Assembly: GCF_916619195.1 (NCBI RefSeq)
Contig: NZ_CAKAKL010000005.1
Coordinates: 1-64,000, forward strand
Direction of reading: 5' to 3'
Length of the DNA stretch: 64,000 nucleotides
Source: Inquilinus sp. Marseille-Q2685
GTDB taxonomy: Bacteria; Pseudomonadota; Alphaproteobacteria; DSM-16000; Inquilinaceae
The position numbers and the translations under genes were made by a program. Below the pieces are notes generated by a model. That model saw nothing but the letters and a program-made list of their open reading frames with translations, was not told the origin of the DNA and did no database searches. Below, piece by piece: positions 34,932 through 43,001 of the stretch (the first letter of the stretch is position 1; the number at the start of each line of letters is the position of its first letter).

Positions 34932-36346
34932 GCTGCGCTCACATTCGGTTGCCGGCGCGTCTCCAGGGTCCGGAGCAGCGTCATGAAGCCATCGACCACG
35001 GTCGCGACGTTCTCCTCCGTCATGCAGTCCGGGTCGTGCACCGGATCGGCGACCCGGCCGAGGAAGGACTGGGCATGGAGCCAGCTCAGGAAGGCTGCCG
35101 GCTCGGCCCGGCCGTCGCGGTCGTCCCGCTGCAGCAGACGCTCGAAGCCGGCGCGGGTCAGCGTCGTCAGGTCGATCGTGCCCGGCGACATCACCGGGGC
35201 GAAGTACATCGGCGCGAAGGTCCCGGCCTTGAGACCGAGCAGGCCGGCTTCGAGACAGACCGTGCCCGAGGGCGACAGGACCAGTTTCGCCGCTTCCATC
35301 AACCTGAAGGTGTCGGCATGGGGGTCGATCAGGCGCACGCCCGGGATCCGCCGCAGCTCGTCATAGTAGCGCGGCGCGCGGAAGCCGATCGCGTTGGAAT
35401 GCTCCTTGACGTAGATCTCCCAGCCATGCGGGATCACCCGCGACAGGGCGCGGACATTCTCGATCTGGTTCGCGTTGCGGTGGGCGAAGACGTCGATCGA
35501 CGCTTCCGGCTGCATATGCAGCGTCACCAGAACGAAGGGGCGTTGGCCCGGGATGCCGTCGCGCTCGAACGGCTTCCGCCAGCGGACGCGGTAGGTGTTG
35601 ACGATCCGGCTGAAGCGCCAGCGCGCGCGATGCGCGAGGGTCGGCAGGGTCTCGTCGCCGTCGGTGGCGTTGGACAGGGCCTGCACCACGGATTCGCCGA
35701 GCCAGTGGCGGCGGAAAAACCGGATCTTGTTGTTGAGATGAAAGTAGTAGGGCCGGTAGGCGCGGCCGCGCAGCGCCTCGAGGATGGCGTCGGCGGCCGC
35801 GCGGTCCGACCGGTCCGGCTTGCGGATCTCGAAGATCTCGGCCTGGTTCAGGTCGGTGAAGAAGCCGAAGCGGTCGGACGGCACCCGGACGGTGGAGGGG
35901 GCGAAGTAGGACCGCCCCTGGGCCTTGCACAGCAGCGCCGTGGCCAGTTCGAACGCCCAGGTCTGCTCGCCGAAGGCGGCGCGTATGTCGTGGGCCCGGA
36001 GGAAGCGCGAGATTTCCCGTGCGGCCACGGCCAGATAGGCCTTGCCGTGGGCCCGCTTGCACAGCTCGCGATCCATCAGGATGACTTCGTTGGCGGCCAG
36101 CCCGCCGGCCTCCAGCTCGGTCAGTGCCGGATCGGCCGGGTCCGGCGGCGCGCCCCGGCGCCACTCATCCTTGAAATCGGCGAGGCAGAGGATCCTGTCG
36201 CGGCGCCAGCCTTCCTTGATCAGCGCATCCGCCCATCGCCGGCTGGCCGCGATCCAGAAGACCCCGATCCCCTTCCGCTCGAGACCGCGCCCGATCCTTT
36301 CGAAGAACATCGTCCGGTAATTATTGGACAAAAGACATATATTCAT
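34928..36346 (-). CDS. Capsule polysaccharide biosynthesis-type protein (putative glycosyltransferase)
   Basis: 472 residues. Starts MNICLLSNNYRTMFFERIGR. The C-terminal half matches the capsule-synthesis domain found in KpsS/KpsC-like proteins: RPFVLVTLHMQPEASIDVFA, GWEIYVKEHSNAIGFRAPRY, IPGVRLIDPHADTFRLMEAA, LVLSPSGTVCLEAGLLGLKA. Such enzymes build or link capsular chains, often the KDO linker. The start at 36346 follows GGAA and removes an unconvincing upstream extension. Its first codons and leader are AT-rich compared with the window. Confidence 0.75.
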   Translation of the reverse strand: MNICLLSNNYRTMFFERIGRGLERKGIGVFWIAASRRWADALIKEGWRRDRILCLADFKDEWRRGAPPDPADPALTELEAGGLAANEVILMDRELCKRAHGKAYLAVAAREISRFLRAHDIRAAFGEQTWAFELATALLCKAQGRSYFAPSTVRVPSDRFGFFTDLNQAEIFEIRKPDRSDRAAADAILEALRGRAYRPYYFHLNNKIRFFRRHWLGESVVQALSNATDGDETLPTLAHRARWRFSRIVNTYRVRWRKPFERDGIPGQRPFVLVTLHMQPEASIDVFAHRNANQIENVRALSRVIPHGWEIYVKEHSNAIGFRAPRYYDELRRIPGVRLIDPHADTFRLMEAAKLVLSPSGTVCLEAGLLGLKAGTFAPMYFAPVMSPGTIDLTTLTRAGFERLLQRDDRDGRAEPAAFLSWLHAQSFLGRVADPVHDPDCMTEENVATVVDGFMTLLRTLETRRQPNVSAA

Positions 36347-36483
36347 TATTTCCGCGCCATGGATCAGGGGCACGCTGCCGGCGACGGAATGGCTCGATCC
36401 GACGGCCACCGGCACATAACCCAGTAGCCGCAAAGCGGGGGCGGTGACAAGCCGAACCGCACGGACGGCGAGAAGAAATCGAC

Positions 36484-36502
36484 GCCCGGATCAACCGGGC
36501 GG
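36484..36502 (-). terminator. Terminator downstream of the DUF1178 gene
   Basis: CGCCCGG and CCGGGCG form a 7-base-pair stem with a 5-base loop. On the minus strand it is followed by TCGATTTCTTCTC. It is 34 bases after the DUF1178 stop. Confidence 0.6.
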
Positions 36503-36536
36503 AAGGCCGGCGGCGGGACCGGCGAGCCGGCGCCCG

Positions 36537-36971
36537 TCAGGAATCGGTGCGCGACACCCAGGGAATGCGGGCGACGCCGATGCCTTCCTCCTCCAGCTCG
36601 CGCGCCTCGGCTTCGGTGGCCTCGCCGTAGATGTCGCGATGCTCGGATTCCTCGTAGTGGATCTTGCGCGCCTCGTCGGCGAAACGGTCGCCGACATACT
36701 CGCAGCTCTCCTCGATCTTGCGGCGCAGCGCCTCGAGCTGGCGACGCGCCTCGGCCATGGTGGTGTGGGTCCGGCGGCCGTCCTCGGCCTGGACGTCCTT
36801 GGGCGGGCGCTTGGCGATCGCCGGCGCCATCAGCGCCTTCTCGACCGAGCTGCTGCCGCACACCGGGCAGTTGACCTCACCGGCCGCCACCTGCGTGTCA
36901 TAGGTGCCGCTGTTCCGGAACCAGGCCTCGAAGCCGTGGCCGGCCTCGCATCGCAATTCGTACAGGATCAT
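36537..36971 (-). CDS. DUF1178 family protein
   Basis: 144 residues, the usual DUF1178 length. It begins MILYELRCEAGHGFEAWFRN, with Cys8 and the pair in VNCPVCGSSSVEKALMAPAI forming a small zinc-ribbon-like knuckle. The C-terminal part is helical and charged (AEARRQLEALRRKIEESCEY, ADEARKIHYEESEHRDIYGE). Function is unknown; it is widespread in alphaproteobacteria, often beside nitrilase genes. Confidence 0.92.
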   Translation of the reverse strand: MILYELRCEAGHGFEAWFRNSGTYDTQVAAGEVNCPVCGSSSVEKALMAPAIAKRPPKDVQAEDGRRTHTTMAEARRQLEALRRKIEESCEYVGDRFADEARKIHYEESEHRDIYGEATEAEARELEEEGIGVARIPWVSRTDS

Positions 36972-37026
36972 CGCATTCCGTGCTCCGCTTTCGTCATACG
37001 ATGGTCCGTCACGGGCCGCAAAGAAA

Positions 37027-37620
37027 ATGACGTCTCAGATTCCGCCGATGCCGCATATCCCCCCTGTGTCCGCGTGGGTCTCGCGATTCGCGCCGCTGGT
37101 TCCGAAGACCGGGCCGGTGCTCGACCTCGCCTGCGGCAGCGGCCGCCATCTGCGTCACTTCCGGTCCCGCGGCCATGCCGTCGTCGGCGTCGATGTCGAC
37201 CTGCAGGGCGTGGCGGATCTGGCCGGGGCCGACGGGGTCGAGATCCTGCGGGCGGACATCGAAGCCGGCCCCTGGCCCTTCGCCGGGCGCCGCTTCTCCG
37301 GCATCGTCGTCGCCAACTACCTGCACCGGCCGCTTCTGCCGGTGGTCGTCGAGGCGCTGGCCCCGGGCGGCGTGCTGATCTACGAGACCTTCGCCCAGGG
37401 CAACCAGCGCTTCGGCCGCCCCTCCACCCCCGCCTATCTGCTGAAGGCGGGAGAGTTGCTGGACACGGTGGCGGGACGGCTGCAGGTCATCGCCTACGAG
37501 CATGGCGAGGTCGCCTCGCCCCGCGCCGCGGTGGTGCAGCGGATCTGCGCGATTGCCGACCGGACGCCAGTGCCGGCGCTGGACGGGTCGCCCGAACCGC
37601 ATCCCCTGCCCGCGCCCTGA
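37027..37620 (+). CDS. Class I SAM-dependent methyltransferase
   Basis: 197 residues. The SAM loop is GPVLDLACGSGRHLRHFRSR, followed by VVGVDVDLQGV and the acidic ILRADIEAGPWPF. Later segments are IVVANYLHRPLLPVVVEALA and LIYETFAQGNQRFGRPS, typical of a TehB/UbiE-like small-molecule methyltransferase clade. The substrate is unknown. The ATG at 37027 lies 55 bases from the divergent DUF1178 start; upstream in-frame sequence overlaps that gene. Confidence 0.82.
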   Translation: MTSQIPPMPHIPPVSAWVSRFAPLVPKTGPVLDLACGSGRHLRHFRSRGHAVVGVDVDLQGVADLAGADGVEILRADIEAGPWPFAGRRFSGIVVANYLHRPLLPVVVEALAPGGVLIYETFAQGNQRFGRPSTPAYLLKAGELLDTVAGRLQVIAYEHGEVASPRAAVVQRICAIADRTPVPALDGSPEPHPLPAP

Positions 37621-37703
37621 ACGCTCCTCATCCGCGACCAAAGCCTCTAGGATCGCCGGGATTTGCGAAAACGTCCGGCTTTTGCAGTCAGGAGGAGACA
37701 GGC

Positions 37704-38708
37704 GTGGCCGAAGGAACGATCGTCTGGGGCGTGCTGGGCGCCGCCAAGATCAACGACAAGGTCGTCCCGCCGATGACCCGGGCCCGGCACTGCCGGGTCA
37801 AGGCCATCGCCTCGCGCTCGGCGGAGAAATCCGCGGCCGCGGCGGCGAAATACGGCCTGCCTGTGGCCTATGACAGCTACGAGGCGCTGCTGGCCGACCC
37901 GGAGATCGACGCGGTCTACATCCCGCTGCCGAACCATCTTCATGTCGAATGGACCCTGAAGGCGGTCGAGGCCGGCAAGCATGTGCTGTGCGAGAAGCCG
38001 ATCGGGCTGAACGCCGAACAGGCCCGGCAGCTGATCGCGGCGCGCGACAAGGGCGGCCGGCGCATCCAGGAAGCCTTCATGGTTCGCACCCATCCGCAGT
38101 GGCTGAAGGTGCGGGAGCTGGTGCAGGACGGGACGATCGGCGAGCTGCGCGCCATCGCCGGCGCCTTCACCTATCGCAACATCGACCCGAACAACATCCG
38201 CAACAAGGCCGACATCGGCGGCGGCGGCCTGCTGGACATCGGCTGCTATCCGATCACCACCTCGCGCTTCGTCACCGGGCGCGAGCCGCGCCGGGTGGTG
38301 TCGCTGCTGGACCGCGACCCGGTGTTCAAGGTCGACCGGCTGGGCAGCGTCCTCCTCGACTATGACGGGGTGCAGGCCAGCTTCGTCTACTCCACCCAGA
38401 TCCCCGGCTACCAGCGCATGCAGTTCCTGGGCACCAAGGGCCGGATCGAGGTGGAGATCCCGTTCAACGCGCCGAACGACCGGCCCTGCCGCCTGCTGGT
38501 GGACGACGGGTCGAGCCTGTTCGGCGAGGGCATCAAGCCGGTCGAGATCCCGGTCTGCGATCAGTACGGGGTCGCCGCCGCGGCCTTCGCCGAGGCGATC
38601 CTGACGGGCGGCGAGCAGCCGGTGCCGCTGGAAAACACGCTGGCCAACATGCAGGTGATCGACGCGGTCTTCCGCTCCGCCCACACAGGCCGGTGGGAGA
38701 CGCCGTGA
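37704..38708 (+). CDS. Gfo/Idh/MocA-family NAD(P) oxidoreductase
   Basis: 334 residues. The Rossmann domain WGVLGAAKINDKVVPPM is followed by AIASRSAEKSAAAAAKYGLP, PLPNHLHVEWTLKAVEAGKH and the catalytic Lys in VLCEKPIGLNAEQ. The C-terminal domain has GGGGLLDIGCYPITTSRFVT with the conserved Asp and Tyr-region residues. It oxidises or reduces a sugar or polyol; the substrate is not clear. AGGAGG ahead supports the GTG start at 37704. The next gene overlaps its stop by GTGA. Confidence 0.9.
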   Translation: MAEGTIVWGVLGAAKINDKVVPPMTRARHCRVKAIASRSAEKSAAAAAKYGLPVAYDSYEALLADPEIDAVYIPLPNHLHVEWTLKAVEAGKHVLCEKPIGLNAEQARQLIAARDKGGRRIQEAFMVRTHPQWLKVRELVQDGTIGELRAIAGAFTYRNIDPNNIRNKADIGGGGLLDIGCYPITTSRFVTGREPRRVVSLLDRDPVFKVDRLGSVLLDYDGVQASFVYSTQIPGYQRMQFLGTKGRIEVEIPFNAPNDRPCRLLVDDGSSLFGEGIKPVEIPVCDQYGVAAAAFAEAILTGGEQPVPLENTLANMQVIDAVFRSAHTGRWETP

Positions 38709-39400
38709 GCGAGGTGCCGACGGTCGCCGAACCGACCGCCATCACCCGCGAATCGCTGAAGAACGGCGTGCTGCAGCGCATGATCGCGGCCGGCGACCCG
38801 ACCGCGGAGGTGCTGTCCTTCGAGGCGCTGGCGGAGTCGCGCCGGGCGCTGCTGGCGGCGGAGGGCGCGGCCGGCGGCGATGTCTGGGTGTTCGGCTACG
38901 GCTCGCTGATCTGGAACCCGGCCTTCCATTTCGTCGAGCGGCGCACCGGGCTGATTCATGGCTGGCACCGCCGCTTCTGCCTGTGGACCTCGCTGGGCCG
39001 CGGCACGCCGGAGCGGCCAGGGCTGGTGCTGGGCCTCGACCGCGGCGGCACCTGCCGCGGCGTCGTGTTCCGGATCGCCGCCGCGGCGGTGGAGGAGGAG
39101 CTGGACCTGATCTGGCGGCGCGAGATGGTGACCGCCTCCTACACCCCGCGCTGGGTCACGGCGGCGACGTCCGAGGGGCCGGTGCGGGCGATCGCCTTCA
39201 CCATCAACCGCGACCAGCCGCGCTATGCCGGCCGGCTGAGCGAGGAGGAGACGGCGCGGGTGCTGGCCCGGGCCCACGGCCAGCTGGGCAGCTGCCAGGA
39301 GTATTTCCGCTCGACCCTCGACCATCTGGTCGAGCTGGGCATCCGCGACCACGGGCTGGAGGCGCTGCGGCGCCGGATCACGACGATCGAGCCGGGTTGA
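38705..39400 (+). CDS. ChaC-like gamma-glutamylcyclotransferase
   Basis: 231 residues. The ChaC signature is VWVFGYGSLIWNPAFHFVER, with RRTGLIHGWHRRFCLWTSLG, GLDRGGTCRGVVFRI and the catalytic Glu in LIWRREMVTASYTPRWV. The enzyme releases 5-oxoproline from glutathione. The GTG at 38705 overlaps the oxidoreductase stop, so the two are coupled. A gamma-glutamyltransferase (45028) and nitrilase (43002) of glutathione metabolism lie within a few kilobases but on the other strand. Confidence 0.92.
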   Translation: MSEVPTVAEPTAITRESLKNGVLQRMIAAGDPTAEVLSFEALAESRRALLAAEGAAGGDVWVFGYGSLIWNPAFHFVERRTGLIHGWHRRFCLWTSLGRGTPERPGLVLGLDRGGTCRGVVFRIAAAAVEEELDLIWRREMVTASYTPRWVTAATSEGPVRAIAFTINRDQPRYAGRLSEEETARVLARAHGQLGSCQEYFRSTLDHLVELGIRDHGLEALRRRITTIEPG

Positions 39401-39502
39401 ACTGGCCGATCCGCAGATATCGGGAATGAACGCGGCCCCCGGGACGTCTTGTCGTGTGAGCCGGGCGGCCTGACCGCCCGCATCACAACCCGGAGATCCC
39501 CG

Positions 39503-40210
39503 ATGCGCCGTTCTTCGCGCGCGCCCCTTCCCTTCGCCCTGGCGCTCGGCCTGCTCTACGCGTCCGGCGCCACCGCAGCGACTTGGACTCTGGCCGGCCC
39601 GTCGACGGACCCGATGCTGATCACCGTCAAGGACGGGAACGGCGGCGGGCACGGGGGCGGCAACGGAGGTGGAAACGGCGGGGGCAATGGAGGCGGTAAC
39701 GGCGGCGGCAATGGTGGCGGCAGGAGCGATGCCGGAGACGACCGCGGCAGCAGCACCGACAGCTCCCGCGGGCGGACGTCCGCCGCAGCGGGCGATACTG
39801 CTGTCGACGACGACACCGGCGTTGACGTGAGCCGCCCGGGCCGGGCCCGTAAGGCCGGGACCGGGGCGTTCCCGAACCATGGCGCCCGGGTTTCCACCTC
39901 GGTCGCGCTGTCCAAGGAGCTGGGCTACGGCGCGCGTGTCGGCGCCATGCAGGCCAATTTCGGCACGCCGGAGGAAACCGGCATCCGGGCCCTGGAGGAC
40001 CGGATCGCGGCGCTCAAGGCGGACCCGACCACCGATCCGCGTGTGATCGACGCCCTGGAGGACGAGCTTGCCGAGCGGATCGCTTCGGTGAAGCCCGGCG
40101 CGGGGCCGACCGGGAACTGGGAGTCGACCAATCTGGACGTCGACGGCAACGGCGTGGTCGACGAGCACGACCTCGCCCTCGCCCGGCAGGGCTTCCGCCC
40201 GTTCGACTGA
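39503..40210 (+). CDS. Secreted Gly-rich protein ending in a dockerin/EF-hand-like loop
   Basis: 235 residues. Signal peptide: MRRSSRAPLPFALALGLLYA then SGATA. Residues about 48-75 are a GGGN tandem repeat, encoded by a GGC-rich DNA repeat at about 39640-39725. A disordered Asp/Ser/Arg region follows. The C-terminal 110 residues are structured, with EETGIRALEDRIAALKADPT and finally NLDVDGNGVVDEHDLALARQ. This last motif is a complete EF-hand-type calcium loop of the dockerin style, with Asp/Asn at positions 1, 3, 5, 9 and 12. It should be exported. No family or cohesin partner was found. Confidence 0.7.
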   Translation: MRRSSRAPLPFALALGLLYASGATAATWTLAGPSTDPMLITVKDGNGGGHGGGNGGGNGGGNGGGNGGGNGGGRSDAGDDRGSSTDSSRGRTSAAAGDTAVDDDTGVDVSRPGRARKAGTGAFPNHGARVSTSVALSKELGYGARVGAMQANFGTPEETGIRALEDRIAALKADPTTDPRVIDALEDELAERIASVKPGAGPTGNWESTNLDVDGNGVVDEHDLALARQGFRPFD

Positions 40211-40273
40211 GCACGGTGAGCTCGACCAGCAGCGGATTCGGGGCGCGACGGCACCGTCGCGCCCCGATGCCGT

Positions 40274-42001
40274 TCAGAAGCTGGCCTGCACCCGGTAGAG
40301 GGCGGCATAGGCGCCGCCGGCGGCCAGCAGCTGCTCATGCGTGCCCTGCTCTGCGATGCCCTGGTCGGTCAGGACCAGGATGCGGTCGGCCTGCCGCACC
40401 GTCGACAGCCGGTGGGCGATCACCAGCGTCGTGCGGTCCCGCGCCAGATCCAGAAGCGCCTGCTGCACCGCCCGCTCGCTCTCGTTGTCGAGGGCGCTGG
40501 TGGCCTCGTCGAAGATCAGGATCGCCGGATCCTTCAGGAAGGCACGGGCGATGGTCAGCCGCTGCTTCTGCCCGCCGGACAGCTTGACGCCGCGCTGGCC
40601 GACATCGGTGTCGTAGCCGTCCGGCAGCGCCATGATGAAGTCGTGCGCATTGGCCGCCCGGGCCGCCGCGACGATCTCCTCCCGCGTCGCGTCCGGCCGG
40701 CCGTAGCGCAGATTCTCCGCCACGGACCCGGCGAACAGATAGACATCCTGCTGCACCACCCCGACGGCTCGCCGCAGCGAGGCCAGGGTGACGTCGCGGA
40801 TGTCGATGCCGTCGATCAGGATCCGGCCTTCGGTCACCTCGTAGAAGCGCGGGACCAGGGCGCAGAGCGTGCTCTTGCCGGCGCCCGAGGCGCCGACCAG
40901 CGCGACGAACTCGCCCGGCCGGATATCCAGCGACAGGTCGCGGAACACCAGCGGCCGGTCGTCCTCGTAGCGGAAGCCGACGTCCCGGAAGCTGATCGCG
41001 CCGCGGGGCCGGGCCAGCTCGACGGCGCCGGCCCGGTCCCGGATGTCCGGCTCGACCTCCAGGATCTCCATCATCCGGGTGAAGCCGGTGTAGCCCTCCT
41101 GCCAGAGCCGGGCGAAGTTCGCCAGCCGCTTCACCGGGTCGACCAGCGCCGCGACGCAGAGCAGGAAGGTCAGCATGTCGGCGACGGCGAGCTGCCCTTC
41201 GGCGACCCGGACAGCGCCGGCGACGATGATGATCACGGTGATCAGCTGCGGGAAGGTCTCCGTCCCCATCGAGAAGAAGGCCTCGCTGCGGTAGCCGGCG
41301 CGGCGGCTGTCCAGGAAGGCCGTGTTCTGTGCCTCGAAGCGACGGTTCTCGACATCCTCGTTGGCGAAGGACTGCACCACGCGGATGCCGGCGAGCGAAT
41401 CCTCCACCCGCTCGTTGACCGCCGCGATCCGCTCGCGGCTGAGCAAGAGCGCCCGGTTCATCCGGCGGTTGAAGTGCAGCGCATAGGCGACCGCGAAGGG
41501 CAGCACCGCCAGGATCATCAGCGCCAGCGGCAGGTCGAGCCAGGCCAGGATGGCGATCGCCCCGGCGAATTTCAGCACCGCGATCGCCAGGTCCTCGGGC
41601 CCGTGGTGGTAGAGCTCGCCGAGCGAGAACAGGTCGTTGGTGATCCGGCTCATCAGCTGGCCGGTGCGCTCGCGGTCGTAGAAGCCGAAGGACAGCTTCT
41701 GCAGATGCTCGAACAGCTCGCGGCGCAGGGCGCTTTCCATCTTCGCGCCCATGACATGGCCCTGGTAGTCGACGAACAGGTTGGCGAGCGCCTGCAGCAG
41801 GACCACGGCGAGCATGGCCGCGCCGAGGAGATAGACCTCGTCGAGCGCCCCGGGGCTGTCGCCCAGGCCGGTGAGCCGCTTGGTGACGATATTGGCGCCG
41901 AGCGGCAGGATCAGCGCCGTGGCGGAGACGACGACGGCGCAGAGCAGGTCGGCCGCCAGCAGCGGCAGGTGCGGCCGGTAGGCGGACAGGAACTTGCGCA
42001 T
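40274..42001 (-). CDS. ABC exporter, fused membrane and ATPase domains (MsbA-like)
   Basis: 575 residues from the ATG at 42001; the frame stays open to 42175 (633 residues). Six membrane helices are followed by the ATPase: Walker A VALVGASGAGKSTLCALVPR, Q-loop VGVVQQDVYLFAGSV, signature VKLSGGQKQRLTIARAF, Walker B ILIFDEATSALDNES and the H-loop VIAHRLSTV. It exports lipids, lipid A-like molecules or peptides as a homodimer. The 58 extra upstream residues are Arg/Pro-rich without homology and overlap a separate short ORF, so the shorter start is preferred. Confidence 0.9.
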   Translation of the reverse strand: MRKFLSAYRPHLPLLAADLLCAVVVSATALILPLGANIVTKRLTGLGDSPGALDEVYLLGAAMLAVVLLQALANLFVDYQGHVMGAKMESALRRELFEHLQKLSFGFYDRERTGQLMSRITNDLFSLGELYHHGPEDLAIAVLKFAGAIAILAWLDLPLALMILAVLPFAVAYALHFNRRMNRALLLSRERIAAVNERVEDSLAGIRVVQSFANEDVENRRFEAQNTAFLDSRRAGYRSEAFFSMGTETFPQLITVIIIVAGAVRVAEGQLAVADMLTFLLCVAALVDPVKRLANFARLWQEGYTGFTRMMEILEVEPDIRDRAGAVELARPRGAISFRDVGFRYEDDRPLVFRDLSLDIRPGEFVALVGASGAGKSTLCALVPRFYEVTEGRILIDGIDIRDVTLASLRRAVGVVQQDVYLFAGSVAENLRYGRPDATREEIVAAARAANAHDFIMALPDGYDTDVGQRGVKLSGGQKQRLTIARAFLKDPAILIFDEATSALDNESERAVQQALLDLARDRTTLVIAHRLSTVRQADRILVLTDQGIAEQGTHEQLLAAGGAYAALYRVQASF

Positions 42002-42125
42002 CCGCGCCCAGGCCACGGCGCGCGGCACGTCATGGCCGGACCGCAGGGGCGACGGCGCGGGAACAGGCTGGAAGCGGGAAGCATCGACCGCGGCAGCCGG
42101 GCTGCGCGGTTGGAGAGCGAGATCG

Positions 42126-42236
42126 CTAGAGGCGGCGTCTCGATGCGCCGGCGACCTCCGGATTCGGGACAACATGAAGCTTCATGTCCTTGCGAGGGGC
42201 GGGAACTCCTTTCTTCTCGGACATGAAGGTCGTCAT
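42126..42236 (-). CDS. Possible 36-residue peptide gene ahead of the ABC exporter
   Basis: The ORF starts MTTFMSEKKGVPAPRKDMKL and ends ASRRRL. AGGAGG lies at 42242-42247, six bases before its ATG, one of the best Shine-Dalgarno sequences in the window. It is basic, and its base composition is less GC-rich than the neighbours. It overlaps the long-form 5' end of the ABC exporter in another frame. It could be a leader peptide, a small protein, or the remnant of a larger gene; none can be shown. Confidence 0.4.
   Translation of the reverse strand: MTTFMSEKKGVPAPRKDMKLHVVPNPEVAGASRRRL
42172..42187. repeat. Perfect 16-base palindrome
   Basis: ACATGAAGCTTCATGT is a perfect palindrome overlapping the long-form ABC exporter start and the 36-residue ORF. 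ACATGAAG recurs at 42221-42228. It may be a protein-binding site or chance. Confidence 0.5.
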
Positions 42237-42313
42237 CTTGCCCTCCTGGCATCGGTCGGCGGCGCACCATAAGCCAGCCGCGGCTTTCAAGCAACCCGGC
42301 GGACCGCCGGCGG

Positions 42314-42991
42314 TCACACCCGCATCCGCCGCCGCCGGGCCTGCACCGGCTGGCGCGGGTGGCCGGTGGCGTCGTCGGTCTGCCAGGCCTGAGACTGGAA
42401 CTTCAGGAACAGCGCCGCCCAGCGACCCTGCGGGAAGGCGATCAGCAGCGCGCCGTCCTGGCCGGTGCCGTTGTCGCCGCGGAAGCGCTCCTCCGGGCTG
42501 CCCTGGTTCATGTGGATGTTGTGCATGCCGCGCGACGGCATGAAGCCGAAGCCGTGATCGGCCACCGGGTCCGGCCCGAAGGGCTCGCCGAACACGTAGA
42601 GCATCGCGGCGGGCTCGGCGATCGCGCGGGCGACGATGCGGTCGATCTTCTCGTTCAGGTCGTTGTCCGGCCCCGGCCGAGTGGCCGGCAGCGGCCGCAT
42701 GTGCGACCGGTCGAACAGCCCGTCGCGGACGTAGTCCAGCCCCTGGCCCCTGGGGATCGCGGTGAGGCCCGGCACCAGCGCCGCCAGCCGCGCGGTCACC
42801 GGATGGTCGAAATCGGCGTCGAGCACATATTCGACCGCCGACGGCCAGGACGAACCCTGGACGTTGACCGCCACCCGGTGGTCGCGGCCGCCATCGTCAT
42901 CGACGCGGATGTGGTAGTGGGTCGACCCCTCGGCGGCGAGGCGGCGGTCGGTCGGGCGCCCCTTGAGCACCGCATAGCGCTCGAGCGCCAT
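42314..42991 (-). CDS. DUF2278 (YukJ-like) family protein
   Basis: 225 residues. It starts MALERYAVLKGRPTDRRLAA and shows the DUF2278 pattern: STHYHIRVDDDGGRDHRVAV, NVQGSSWPSAVEYVLDADF, GLDYVRDGLFDRSHMRPLPA, then GHGFGFMPSRGMHNIHMNQG-like residues and the end region GALLIAFPQGRWAALFLKFQ. B. subtilis YukJ is a relative of unknown role. Cytoplasmic. It lies 10 bases after the nitrilase gene on the same strand. Confidence 0.88.
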   Translation of the reverse strand: MALERYAVLKGRPTDRRLAAEGSTHYHIRVDDDGGRDHRVAVNVQGSSWPSAVEYVLDADFDHPVTARLAALVPGLTAIPRGQGLDYVRDGLFDRSHMRPLPATRPGPDNDLNEKIDRIVARAIAEPAAMLYVFGEPFGPDPVADHGFGFMPSRGMHNIHMNQGSPEERFRGDNGTGQDGALLIAFPQGRWAALFLKFQSQAWQTDDATGHPRQPVQARRRRMRV

Positions 42992-43001
42992 TCTCCGCGG
43001 G

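Noticed and set aside
37027-37620. Restriction-modification methyltransferase
   Set aside because: The sequence matches small-molecule class I methyltransferases, lacks DNA-methylase catalytic motifs such as NPPY or DPPY, and has no nuclease partner.
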